Positions 15,089 to 22,771 of a stretch of DNA of 34,164 nucleotides are shown in pieces. Numbering within the stretch: the stretch's first letter is position 1; every line of letters begins with the position of its first letter. The position numbers and the translations under genes were made by a program. The notes under the pieces were generated by a model. That model did not search any database and was not told the origin of the DNA. It was given only the letters and a program-made list of their open reading frames with translations. This stretch comes from JBOHCT01 sp050699055 (lineage in GTDB: Bacteria; Actinomycetota; Actinomycetes; Streptosporangiales; JBOHCT01): NCBI GenBank assembly GCA_050699055.1, contig JBOHCT010000019.1:1-34164 (forward strand), written 5' to 3'.

Positions 15089-15973
15089 CTAGCGCGGCGT
15101 GACGCGGGTGGCGACCTCGCGGAGCAGCGGCTGGTCTATCGACTCCTGCACGCAGCGGGCGAACAGCCACGCCAGCAAGCGGCCGGCGTGGAGATCGAGC
15201 AGGTCCGCCATCCGCCGCGCGAAGCCGGCCGGGTCCATGCGGAGCCGGTCTTCGCAGTTCAGCATGTGCTGCAACGCGTCGTACGTCGGATCGCCGACGT
15301 ACGGCTTGGGGTCGATGACGAGCCACGGTTGGCGGCGGGCGGCGAGGACGTTTCCGGCGTGGAGATCCGTACAGAGCAGCGCTTCGCGCTCCGCCGTCCG
15401 CGGCAGCGACCGGAACATGGCCATGCCCTCCCGGGCGAGCCCCCGATCGATGCTGTCGGGAAACCTCTGGAACTTCTGCTCGAACTCGTCGGTCCACTCA
15501 TCGCACATGATCCGCAACGGGCGGAACGGGTGGCCGTCTGGTGGCCGCAGCCACAGTTGGCGCAACAGCCCGGCGACGATCAGGTCCTGCTCGGGCTCCG
15601 GTTCGGCTTCTCCGAGCGGCGTCCCTGGCACGCAGCGCTCGAGGAGCAGGGCGCTGGTCTGATCCCATTCGTACGCGGCGTGCAGCCGGACGGCGCCATG
15701 CCCGCCCCAGAGGCGGAAGGCCTCGGCCTCGTGGGCCGCCTCGGTGTGCCGCCAGCCAACCTTGAGCACCAGGTCATCGCCTCGCGAGCTTCGCGCCGGC
15801 GCGACCCACGAACACTGCCCACCGGGCTGGTACGGGTCGCCGAGGCACAGGGACCACTTTTCGGCCAGCTCTGGGACAACCCTCGACAGCTCCGCCACCC
15901 ACTCGCGGAGCCCGTCCGGGTCCTCGAGACGGGCGGTCTCGGCGAGGTTCCTCGGGACCTCCAGGGCTGCCAC
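15089..15973 (-). CDS. Aminoglycoside/streptomycin 6-phosphotransferase-like kinase
   Basis: The 294-residue protein has the APH(6) pattern: NLAETARLEDPDGLREWVAE, a Gly-poor nucleotide loop, the Lys strand DDLVLKVGWRHTEAAHEAEA, ALLLERCVPGTPL as hinge, the catalytic loop LCTDLHAGNVLAARRQPW and the DFG-equivalent VIDPKPYVGDPTYDALQHM. Known members phosphorylate streptomycin. Many chromosomal homologues have unknown substrates. The catalytic loop reads CTDLHAGN where HGDLHxGN is usual: the catalytic Asp and Asn are kept, the leading His is Cys. The start is uncertain: GTG codons at 15973 and 15979 fit the family beginning; an ATG at 16072 would add an unconserved tail. Confidence 0.8.
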   Translation of the reverse strand: MAALEVPRNLAETARLEDPDGLREWVAELSRVVPELAEKWSLCLGDPYQPGGQCSWVAPARSSRGDDLVLKVGWRHTEAAHEAEAFRLWGGHGAVRLHAAYEWDQTSALLLERCVPGTPLGEAEPEPEQDLIVAGLLRQLWLRPPDGHPFRPLRIMCDEWTDEFEQKFQRFPDSIDRGLAREGMAMFRSLPRTAEREALLCTDLHAGNVLAARRQPWLVIDPKPYVGDPTYDALQHMLNCEDRLRMDPAGFARRMADLLDLHAGRLLAWLFARCVQESIDQPLLREVATRVTPR

Positions 15974-16113
15974 ACCCACATTCTCGCCCGGACGGACAGA
16001 AGCGGGACTGGGGCCCGTCCGGTGATCTCCGTAGGTGGTCCGGATGCGAAGGGTGCTGCCGGTCGGGACCACGGGCCGGGATCACCCATGGACCGACCGC
16101 GTGGCTTCGCGGC

Positions 16114-16950
16114 CTATGCCGACCAGGTCTGCGCAACACTGGCGGCGGCCGCTGGCGCCTGAGCGCGCCCGGCACGGGCGGCCGGCGCTCGCCGGGCCGG
16201 GTCGAGTGGGCTTCGGCCGATGGCGCGCCGTGTCTCCTCGTCTGGAGCGACCACGGCCACCCGTGAGCTCTTCCTCAGTGCGGCAGCCTGTCCGGCCACG
16301 CTCGCCGCGGGTCCGAAGCCGTCGGTCATCGGGGCGAGAATCACGACCTGTCCGCAGTCAGCCGCCAGGTCGCAGTTGGCGGGGGACCGCATGCCACCGT
16401 CGATCCACCGACGCCCGTTGATGCTCACCGGCGGCCAGACTCCTGGTACGGCGCAGCTGGCCGCCACGGCGTCGAGCACCGCGACCCCGCTTTCCCTGTC
16501 GAACGTCGCGAACTCGCCCGACGTGGCGTCCACCGCCGTGATCAGCAACCGCCGCTCCGGCCACGAGCGCACCGGCAGCCGGGACTCGATGACCGCACGT
16601 CGCTCGGCCTCCGGGACGGTGTTCGCGGACAGGGCCATCCTCCCGATGCGGGCACGGGCCTTGCGCGGATCACGGGAACGGAGGACCGCCCACCCCCACT
16701 TCGCCATGGTCCACTTGGAGATCTCCGCCCGGACCTCCCCGCCGCTTCCAGCGAGCTGGGCTGCGTACAGCTCCTCCACGTCGATGCCGCCTGCGAGCTG
16801 CGCGCCGACCACCGATCCCGCGGAGGTTCCGACCACGAGGTCCGCCTCACCCAGCGTCACTCCGGCCTCCGCCAGCCCGGCAAGCACCCCCAACTCCCAC
16901 GCGATTCCGGTTATCCCGCCCCCGCCCAGCACCAAAGCCCTGGACGCCAT
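16114..16950 (-). CDS. Patatin-like phospholipase
   Basis: From the ATG at 16950 (MASRALVLGGGG) the 278-residue protein shows the patatin signature. The Gly-rich oxyanion loop is GGGGITGIAWELGVLAGLAE, the nucleophile elbow VVGTSAGSVVGAQLAGG, and the catalytic Asp lies in RRWIDGGMRSPANCDLA. These make a Ser-Asp dyad that hydrolyses acyl esters of lipids. No signal peptide is present, so it is cytoplasmic. An upstream ATG at 16992 is in frame but does not match the family start. The start lies 119 bases from the divergent GNAT gene. Confidence 0.9.
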   Translation of the reverse strand: MASRALVLGGGGITGIAWELGVLAGLAEAGVTLGEADLVVGTSAGSVVGAQLAGGIDVEELYAAQLAGSGGEVRAEISKWTMAKWGWAVLRSRDPRKARARIGRMALSANTVPEAERRAVIESRLPVRSWPERRLLITAVDATSGEFATFDRESGVAVLDAVAASCAVPGVWPPVSINGRRWIDGGMRSPANCDLAADCGQVVILAPMTDGFGPAASVAGQAAALRKSSRVAVVAPDEETRRAIGRSPLDPARRAPAARAGRAQAPAAAASVAQTWSA

Positions 16951-17069
16951 GATCAGATCACCCTTCCACCCGTCTGGTAGCTCCCCCGCCACGCTAGCGC
17001 CGATGTTGAGGAGAGGCGGGAACCGGCCGGCGACCGTAGCGTAGGTGGCGACCGAAGGGTAGGCGAGCC

Positions 17070-17582
17070 ATGATCCGTCCAGCGAGGGCAGATGACCTGC
17101 CGGCCCTGCGAGACATCGAACGGGCGGCGGGGCAGACCTTCGCCGCCATCGGCATGACGCCAGTCGCGGAAGACGAGCCGCCGTCTCTCGACGACCTGCG
17201 CCGCTACCAGCGCGGCGGGCGGGCCTGGGTCACCGCCGACCACAGCGACAATCCCGTCGCCTACCTGATCGCCGACCTGGTCGACGGCAACGGCCACATC
17301 GAGCAGGTCTCGGTACATCCAGACCACGCGCGTCAAGGCATCGGACGATCGCTGATCGAGCACCTGGCGACGTGGGCCGCGGGGCGCGGATCCCCGGCGC
17401 TGACGCTGACGACGTTCACCGACGTGCCGTGGAACGCGCCGTACTACGAGCGATGCGGGTTTCGGCGCCTGTCCGACGCCGAGCTCACCCCGGGCCTGCG
17501 GCGCATCCGCGCCAGGGAAGTAGCCCTCGGCCTGGACAGGTGGCCCCGGGTGTGCATGCGCCGCGAGCTGCAAGCGGGCTAG
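17070..17582 (+). CDS. GNAT-family N-acetyltransferase
   Basis: A 170-residue GNAT enzyme. It opens IRPARADDLPALRDIERAAG. The acetyl-CoA-binding motif A is IEQVSVHPDHARQGIGRSLI and the late motif is ALTLTTFTDVPWNAPYYERC followed by GFRRL. The usual Gln/Arg-xx-Gly-x-Gly/Ala pyrophosphate loop appears as RQGIGR. The acyl acceptor is unknown. The start is shown by the ATG position relative to the family. A scrap nearly identical to its N-terminus lies at 8699. Confidence 0.88.
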   Translation: MIRPARADDLPALRDIERAAGQTFAAIGMTPVAEDEPPSLDDLRRYQRGGRAWVTADHSDNPVAYLIADLVDGNGHIEQVSVHPDHARQGIGRSLIEHLATWAAGRGSPALTLTTFTDVPWNAPYYERCGFRRLSDAELTPGLRRIRAREVALGLDRWPRVCMRRELQAG

Positions 17583-17643
17583 CGGGCCAGCCTCGCTTCC
17601 TGGGCGTTTGCCACCAGGCCGCCGGCTCAGCGATTCTGTACGA

Positions 17644-18117
17644 GTGATCTCGGTCGATGACTATCTCTATTACGTTGGCGACGCGCTCGACGGCATGGTC
17701 GACATCGTCACCGAGCTCGGTGACGACCTCGCGAACCGCCGGCCCGACCTGCCGGGCGCCAACTCCCCTTACGTCATCCTCACCCACTGCCTCGGGGTGA
17801 TGGAGTGGTGGGGCGGCCACGTGGTCGCGGGACGACACGTCGAGCGCGACCGGCCCGCAGAGTTCAGAGCCACCGGGGCCGTCGCGGACCTCGTCGACCG
17901 GACCCGCCGCGCCCAGGAGCGGCTCCGGTCCGACATCGCGAGCCTCGACCCTTCCGCCCCACCGCACGGCATGACCAAGCCCGAGGACGCCGGCCTTCCC
18001 CTCGCGAAGAGTCAGGGCGGCGCGCTGATCCACATCTACGAGGAGCTGGCCCAGCACCGGGGCCAGATGGAGGGCTGCCGCGACGTGCTGCTGGCTCCCT
18101 GGGCCAAGCTCGCCTAG
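17644..18117 (+). CDS. DinB/mycothiol-transferase-fold protein
   Basis: From the GTG at 17644 (VISVDDYLYYVGDALDGMVD) the 157 residues form a four-helix DinB-type protein. The metal-ligand histidines are probably in VILTHCLGVMEWWGGH and ALIHIYEELAQHRGQMEGCR. In actinobacteria this fold often binds a divalent metal and uses mycothiol or another thiol as co-substrate, as in maleylpyruvate isomerase-type enzymes. The substrate is unknown. A TTG at 17608 would add 12 unconserved residues. Confidence 0.78.
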   Translation: MISVDDYLYYVGDALDGMVDIVTELGDDLANRRPDLPGANSPYVILTHCLGVMEWWGGHVVAGRHVERDRPAEFRATGAVADLVDRTRRAQERLRSDIASLDPSAPPHGMTKPEDAGLPLAKSQGGALIHIYEELAQHRGQMEGCRDVLLAPWAKLA

Positions 18118-18219
18118 ACACGGCACGCCGGTCGCATGCTACGGGCATGACAGTTCCCCAGTGGTGGCTGTGACCACCCTCTCCGGCCAGGCCGCAACTG
18201 GCTGGGCTAGGTTCGTGGG

Positions 18220-19038
18220 ATGAGCAACCAGGCGGAGAAGGCCGATCGTTTTCTGGCGCTGCACCACAAACCGTCGCCGCTGCTGCTGCCCAACCCGTGG
18301 GACCAGGGCTCGGCCAGGCTGCTTGCCTCGCTGGGCTTCTCAGCACTGGCGACGACCAGCAGCGGCCACGCCGCGTCGCTCGGCCGCCTGGACGGGTCGG
18401 TCAGCAAGGACGAGGCGCTGGCCCACGCCGCGCTCATCACCTCGGCGACGGACCTGCCGGTGTCAGCGGACCTGGAGAACTGCTTCGCAGACGACCCGGC
18501 CGGCGTGGCCGACACGATCGGCTCGGCCGTGCGGACAGGGCTGGCCGGAGCGTCGGTGGAGGACTTCACCGGCGACGCGGACGCGCCGATCTACGACGCC
18601 TCCCTCGCCGCCGAGCGCGTGCGAGCCGCGGTCGAGGGGGCGCACCGCGGCCCTGTCCATCTGGTCCTCACCGCCCGAGCAGAGAACTACCTGCACGGGC
18701 GTCCCGATCTCGCTGACACGGTCGCCCGGCTGCAGGCGTACCAGGAGGCGGGTGCCGACGTCCTGTACGCCCCCGGGCTGACCCGTCTGGACGAGATACG
18801 CGAACTCGTGACCTCCGTCGACCGTCCCGTCAACGTGCTGGCCCTTCCTGGCGGCCCGACGGTGGCCGAGCTCGGCGAGGCAGGGGTCAGCCGTATCTCG
18901 GTCGGCGGCTCCTTCACTTTCACCGCCTTGGGTGCCATGGTCGAGGCGGCCCGCGAACTCCTCGGCGAGGGGACGTACGGGTACTCGACGCTGGCGAGGA
19001 CCGGCCGCAGCGCGGTGAACACGGCGTTCGGCCCCTGA
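18220..19038 (+). CDS. Isocitrate lyase/PEP mutase-superfamily protein
   Basis: The 272-residue TIM-barrel protein shows KPSPLLLPNPWDQGSARLLA, the substrate-loop region ATTSSGHAASLGRLDG, SADLENCFADDP as metal-binding acidic strand, GASVEDFTGDADAPIYDASL and HLVLTARAENYLHG. These match the actinobacterial group annotated as PEP-mutase/isocitrate-lyase-like (carboxyvinyl-carboxyphosphonate phosphorylmutase-type). The real reaction is unknown. TAGGTT lies 6 bases before the ATG, suggesting a leaderless promoter. Confidence 0.85.
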   Translation: MSNQAEKADRFLALHHKPSPLLLPNPWDQGSARLLASLGFSALATTSSGHAASLGRLDGSVSKDEALAHAALITSATDLPVSADLENCFADDPAGVADTIGSAVRTGLAGASVEDFTGDADAPIYDASLAAERVRAAVEGAHRGPVHLVLTARAENYLHGRPDLADTVARLQAYQEAGADVLYAPGLTRLDEIRELVTSVDRPVNVLALPGGPTVAELGEAGVSRISVGGSFTFTALGAMVEAARELLGEGTYGYSTLARTGRSAVNTAFGP

Positions 19039-19311
19039 CCGACGCCGACGACGGCCAACTCGCCGCGGCAGCCGTGGAAGAGGAGGCCAACGCGGATCAG
19101 AGCCGATCCTCGACGGAGGTCTGCCCCGCGGCGTGAGCGCGAGCGATGACAGGGAGGTACCGATGACGGCGACGACCGCGCAGGAGAAAGTCGCAGGAGG
19201 CGGACAGTCGCCGCGGACGCCGGCCTGGAGGTAGCCGACGTACGGACGACCCCGCTGGGTCACGCCATCATCGAATGCGTACCCCGCACCGCCACCGCGG
19301 AGTGACCGGGC
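19039..19311 (+). pseudogene. Decayed interval with a C-terminal gene scrap
   Basis: No complete gene is present. In frame 1 the last 32 codons to the stop at 19303-19305 read VAADAGLEVADVRTTPLGHA then IIECVPRTATAE. This has the look of the last two strands of a methyltransferase-type protein, but it is too short to be sure. A separate ATG at 19163 with a GGGAGG site opens only 23 codons (MTATTAQEKVAGGGQS) before a stop. The arrangement looks like the start and the end of one gene left by an internal deletion. Confidence 0.35.
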
Positions 19312-19950
19312 CTAGAGCTCGACGCTGGTACCCGGCTCCACGCGCGCGAACGTGGTAGCGAGCGGATCAGCCGCGGCCCCGAGCCATCTGTCCAGCACCG
19401 CGAGGCCGTTCGCGTTCAGCAGCCCGTCGTGGACCGCGTACCCGCGGCGGGGCGCGACCTCCCGGGCATAATCGATCATCTCCGACACCTTGAGCCAGGG
19501 CGCGTTGGCCGGCAGCAGCAGCGTCCGCACGGGATCCTCGGGGACCGTCAGCGCGTCGCCCGGGTGAAAGACCTCGCCGTCGACCGCGTAACCCGTGTTG
19601 GGGATGACCGGGACGTCGCGATGGAGCACGGCGTGCTTCTCCCCGTACACGTGGACGTCGAACCCCGCGGCGGTGAACGTGTCGCCGTGGGCGACCTCGT
19701 GCACCCGCTCCCCGACGTCGGCGAGCTGCCCGGCGACCGAGGCGTTCGTCCAGACCCGCATGCCGGGGTTCTCACCCAGGGCGGCGCGCAGGGCGTCCGC
19801 GTCGAGGTGGTCGAAATGCTCATGGGTCACGAGGACCGCGTCCGCGCCGCTCAGGGCATCGGGGCCGCTCCAGATGCCGGGGTCGATCACCAGCGCCGCG
19901 CCGTCCTTCTCGAGCCGTACGCAGGCATGTACCAGTTTGGTGAACCGCAT
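19312..19950 (-). CDS. MBL-fold metallo-hydrolase (UlaG-like)
   Basis: The 212-residue protein begins MRFTKLVHACVRLEKDGAAL and carries the metal-binding motif VLVTHEHFDHLDADAL (HxHxDH). Later ligand histidines lie in VHEVAHGDTF, VFHPGDAL and a C-terminal GYAVHDGLLNANG. It belongs to the UlaG-like branch of beta-lactamase-fold hydrolases and should bind two Zn or Mn ions. The substrate is unknown. GGAGGGAG before the ATG is a clear ribosome-binding site. Confidence 0.88.
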   Translation of the reverse strand: MRFTKLVHACVRLEKDGAALVIDPGIWSGPDALSGADAVLVTHEHFDHLDADALRAALGENPGMRVWTNASVAGQLADVGERVHEVAHGDTFTAAGFDVHVYGEKHAVLHRDVPVIPNTGYAVDGEVFHPGDALTVPEDPVRTLLLPANAPWLKVSEMIDYAREVAPRRGYAVHDGLLNANGLAVLDRWLGAAADPLATTFARVEPGTSVEL

Positions 19951-20137
19951 CGCCTCTCCCTCCGGTCGCCTTCGACGAACCTACCGAATCACCGCCCGGC
20001 GCTGCCCGCACCGTACGCCGACGGACGCCGGGGCCGCCTCCGCGCGATGGTCGACGCCGGGAACGTCACCCATGTCTTGACGGCCCTCGCCGCGAAACGG
20101 ATAGCCCGCACAGCCGGTACTGAGTAGCGTCGGCGCT

Positions 20138-20671
20138 GTGACGACAACCTGGACCGCGCCGTCGGTCGAGCGCACCCGACCCAGCCGCCCTCTGGGTGAG
20201 CGAGAGGCGCTCGAGGGGTGGCTGGACTATCAACGCGACACGCTGCTGTGGAAGTGCGCCGATCTCACCGCCGACCAGCTCAAGCAGCGGCCCCTCCCGC
20301 CCTCCGGGCTCTCGCTGCTCGGCCTGGTCCGACACATGACCGAGGTCGAGCGGTGGTGGTTCCGCATCCACGCCGCCGATCGGGACATGGCTTTCCCGTA
20401 CTCCACCGACGATGACGAAGAGGCCGACTTCGACGACCTGGACGGCGCCGACGCCCAGGCGGACCTGGAGGCGTTCCGCCGAGAAGTCCAGGAAGCCCGC
20501 GCGGCGTCGCGCGACAAACAGCTCGACGACGTCGTCCGCAGCCACGGGCACCACCCCGAGAGGGTGCGGGACATCCGCTGGATCTACCTGCACATGATCG
20601 AGGAGTACGCGCGGCACAACGGCCACGCCGACCTCATCCGGGAGCGCGTCGACGGTGTCACCGGCGCCTGA
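20138..20671 (+). CDS. DinB/DUF664-family protein (mycothiol-transferase-like)
   Basis: A 177-residue four-helix protein with the DUF664 pattern: EALEGWLDYQRDTLLWKCAD, LTADQLKQRPLPPSGLSLLG, LVRHMTEVERWWFRIHAADR and IRWIYLHMIEEYARHNGHAD. The histidines in VRHMTEVE and in LHMIEEYARHNGH are the expected metal ligands. Members are considered thiol-dependent transferases in mycothiol-producing bacteria. An acidic loop (DDDEEADFDDLDGAD) is in the middle. The start is GTG. Confidence 0.85.
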   Translation: MTTTWTAPSVERTRPSRPLGEREALEGWLDYQRDTLLWKCADLTADQLKQRPLPPSGLSLLGLVRHMTEVERWWFRIHAADRDMAFPYSTDDDEEADFDDLDGADAQADLEAFRREVQEARAASRDKQLDDVVRSHGHHPERVRDIRWIYLHMIEEYARHNGHADLIRERVDGVTGA

Positions 20672-20734
20672 CGATGCCGGTCGGGACGGTCACAGGCAGC
20701 GCTTGAAGCCCTGTTCGAGATCCTGACCCTCGGA

Positions 20735-20792
20735 GTGGTCCCGCCGGGTGATCGTGGTCCTCTCAGCGCGATCATGGTCCCGCCAGTACGAG
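20735..20792 (+). repeat. Three imperfect tandem repeats of 19-20 bases
   Basis: The convergent gap between the DinB gene and the dehydrogenase gene holds three head-to-tail copies, starting at 20735, 20754 and 20774. Each begins (G/A)TGGTCC; the first two end GATC, and copies 1 and 3 share CCGCC. Both flanking genes end here, so the repeats are not a promoter of either. Confidence 0.5.
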
Positions 20793-20893
20793 AAATTTTC
20801 CGCTTTGCCGTTACTCGTGGGACCACCCTTGGACTGAGGGAACCACTGTTGGCGCGACCGACGGGGCAGATGGTGCTCGAGCAGCCCCTCAGC

Positions 20894-21979
20894 TCAGAAC
20901 AGCACCACCGAGCGGAGCACCTCACCGTGGTGCATCTTGGCGAAGCCTTCCTCGACGTCGGCCAGCCCGATCGTCTCGGAGACGAAGCCGTCCAGGTCCA
21001 GCCTGCCCTGCAGGTACAGGTCGATGAGCATGGGGAAGTCGCGGGAGGGCAGGCAGTCGCCGTACCACGATGACTTCAGCGCGCCGCCCCGCGCGAAGAC
21101 GTCCAGCAGCGGCAGGTCGATGCGCATGTCGGGGGTTGGCACGCCGACCAACACCACCGTCCCTGCCAGGTCACGGGCGTAGAAGGCCTGCTCGTACGTC
21201 TCCGGCCGGCCCACCGCCTCCACCACGACATCGGCTCCGTTGCCCGCGGTGAGCGCGCGGACTCCCTCGACCGGGTCGGCACGGGTCGAGTTGATCGTGT
21301 CGGTCGCCCCGAACCGCTTCGCCCATTCGAGCTTGCGGTCGTCGACGTCCACCGCGATGATCTTCGCCGCTTCGGCCAGCCGCGCCCCGGCGACGGCCGC
21401 GCTGCCCACGCCCCCGCAGCCGATCACCGCGACCGTGTCCCCTCGGGCGACGCCGCCGGTGTTGATCGCCGCGCCGAGGCCCGCCATCACGCCGCAGCCG
21501 AGCAGCCCGGCCGCGGCCGGGCTCGCGGCGGGATCAACCTTGGTGCACTGCCCCGCGGCCACCAGCGTCCGCTCGGCGAACGCCCCGATGCCGAGGGCCG
21601 GGGAAAGCTCGGTGCCGTCGGCGAGGGTCATCTTCTGGGCCGCGTTGTGCGTGGCGAAGCAGTACCACGGACGTCCGCGGGCACAGGCACGGCACTGGCC
21701 GCACACCGCCCGCCAGTTGAGGATCACGAAGTCGCCGGCCGCCACATCGGTGACGCCCTCGCCCACCGTCTCGACCACGCCGGAGGCCTCGTGTCCGAGC
21801 AGGAACGGGAACTCGTCGTTCACCCCGCCGTCGCGGTAGAGCACGTCGGTGTGGCAGACCCCGCAGGCCTGCACCCTCACCAGCGCCTCGCCCGGCCCGG
21901 GGTCGGGGACGTGCACAGTCTCCACGGACACCGGCGCGCCCTTCTCCCGCGCGACCACACCGCGAACCTCGTGTGCCAT
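20894..21979 (-). CDS. mscR: S-(hydroxymethyl)mycothiol dehydrogenase
   Basis: A 361-residue zinc-dependent class III-like alcohol dehydrogenase. The catalytic zinc ligands are in VQACGVCHTDVLYRDGG and LLGHEASGVVETVGEGV. The structural zinc cluster is CGQCRACARGRPWYC, where the GRPWYCFATHNAAQKMTLAD stretch is typical of the mycothiol enzyme. The NAD-binding loop is VAVIGCGGVGSAAVAGARLA. It oxidises the formaldehyde-mycothiol adduct, and some members also reduce S-nitrosomycothiol. The ATG at 21979 (MAHEVRGVVAREKG) fits the family; one at 22009 does not. It proves a mycothiol-using host. The gene symbol is used by homology. Confidence 0.92.
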   Translation of the reverse strand: MAHEVRGVVAREKGAPVSVETVHVPDPGPGEALVRVQACGVCHTDVLYRDGGVNDEFPFLLGHEASGVVETVGEGVTDVAAGDFVILNWRAVCGQCRACARGRPWYCFATHNAAQKMTLADGTELSPALGIGAFAERTLVAAGQCTKVDPAASPAAAGLLGCGVMAGLGAAINTGGVARGDTVAVIGCGGVGSAAVAGARLAEAAKIIAVDVDDRKLEWAKRFGATDTINSTRADPVEGVRALTAGNGADVVVEAVGRPETYEQAFYARDLAGTVVLVGVPTPDMRIDLPLLDVFARGGALKSSWYGDCLPSRDFPMLIDLYLQGRLDLDGFVSETIGLADVEEGFAKMHHGEVLRSVVLF

Positions 21980-22165
21980 GCGGCGTCCCCTCTCGCGTCG
22001 TATCACCAAAAGAGATCATGCCCCACGCCGCACCCGTCTCGCACCACCCGTCAGGATCCGCATGACGCGGGAGAGTGCCCACTGACGGCCTCCTCCCTAC
22101 CGCTGAGGCAGATCATGGGGCTATCGCGGCCGATCGGTCGACCGTGAGCTGACGGTTGCGCCGGG

Positions 22166-22723
22166 TCAGGTCGCTCGCCATCGGTAGAGGTCCCGGAGCA
22201 GGGCGATCTCCGCCCCGTGGTGGATGACCTCTCTGTTGATGTGCAGCACGAGCGCGGCCATCGGAACGTCGGGGAACGGCTCCGAGGGCCCGCACGGCCG
22301 CCCGAGACCCTCCCCGCCGAGCGTGCGTACGCCGTCGGCCCAGGCCGCGTACTGCTCATCGAGCTGTCGGAGAGCCTCGTCCGCCGTCCCCGCGTACGCG
22401 AAGGTTCCGTAGTCCATGGCCGGGCCGCCGAAGTGCCCGGCGACCCGCATGCCGAGCACGCCGACGATGACGTGACCCAGTCGCCACGCGATCGTCGTCA
22501 CCGGCGGGGTATCTGGCTCCGGCATCTCGAAGTCGATCGTGAAGTCCCCCGATCCGGCGGCGATCGGGGCGGTGCTCTCACCGCGCCGATGGACGTTCCA
22601 CGCGCCAGGCACGGGCTCCCACACGTACTCGTCGTCGGTGAGCCCCTCAAGCCGCGGCCGCAGCTGCCGCCGCCAGTGCCAGTCGAGCTGGTCGAAAAGC
22701 TGTGCGCTCCAGTCAATGTCCAT
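22166..22723 (-). CDS. DinB-superfamily protein
   Basis: From the ATG at 22723 (MDIDWSAQLFDQLDWHWRRQ) the 185-residue protein has the DinB four-helix pattern. Likely metal-ligand histidines are in TTIAWRLGHVIVGVLGMRVA and the closing helix MAALVLHINREVIHHGAEIA. The segment LTDDEYVWEPVPGAWNVHRR is characteristic of the actinobacterial DinB_2 group. It is the third protein of this fold within 5 kb, next to the mycothiol dehydrogenase. The substrate is unknown. Confidence 0.82.
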   Translation of the reverse strand: MDIDWSAQLFDQLDWHWRRQLRPRLEGLTDDEYVWEPVPGAWNVHRRGESTAPIAAGSGDFTIDFEMPEPDTPPVTTIAWRLGHVIVGVLGMRVAGHFGGPAMDYGTFAYAGTADEALRQLDEQYAAWADGVRTLGGEGLGRPCGPSEPFPDVPMAALVLHINREVIHHGAEIALLRDLYRWRAT

Positions 22724-22771
22724 GCCACGTACCGTACGGGCCGCCACCGACAACTCCTGGGAGGCTCTCCC

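Noticed and set aside
15057..15110. Terminator between the methyltransferase and phosphotransferase genes
   Set aside because: Only two 5-base stems (GCGCT/AGCGC and GCCGC/GCGGC) are visible and the second overlaps the gene end; too weak to call.
14193..15497. 434-codon open frame on the minus strand
   Set aside because: It overlaps the O-methyltransferase gene on the other strand and the phosphotransferase gene in another frame and shows no domain.
20672..20893. Small protein gene in the convergent gap
   Set aside because: Frames cross the tandem repeats and have no domain or ribosome-binding site.
19312..21979. MBL hydrolase as the usual partner of the mycothiol dehydrogenase
   Set aside because: The known partner (Rv2260-type) has a different sequence pattern; this UlaG-like protein lies almost 1 kb away with a DinB gene of opposite strand between them.
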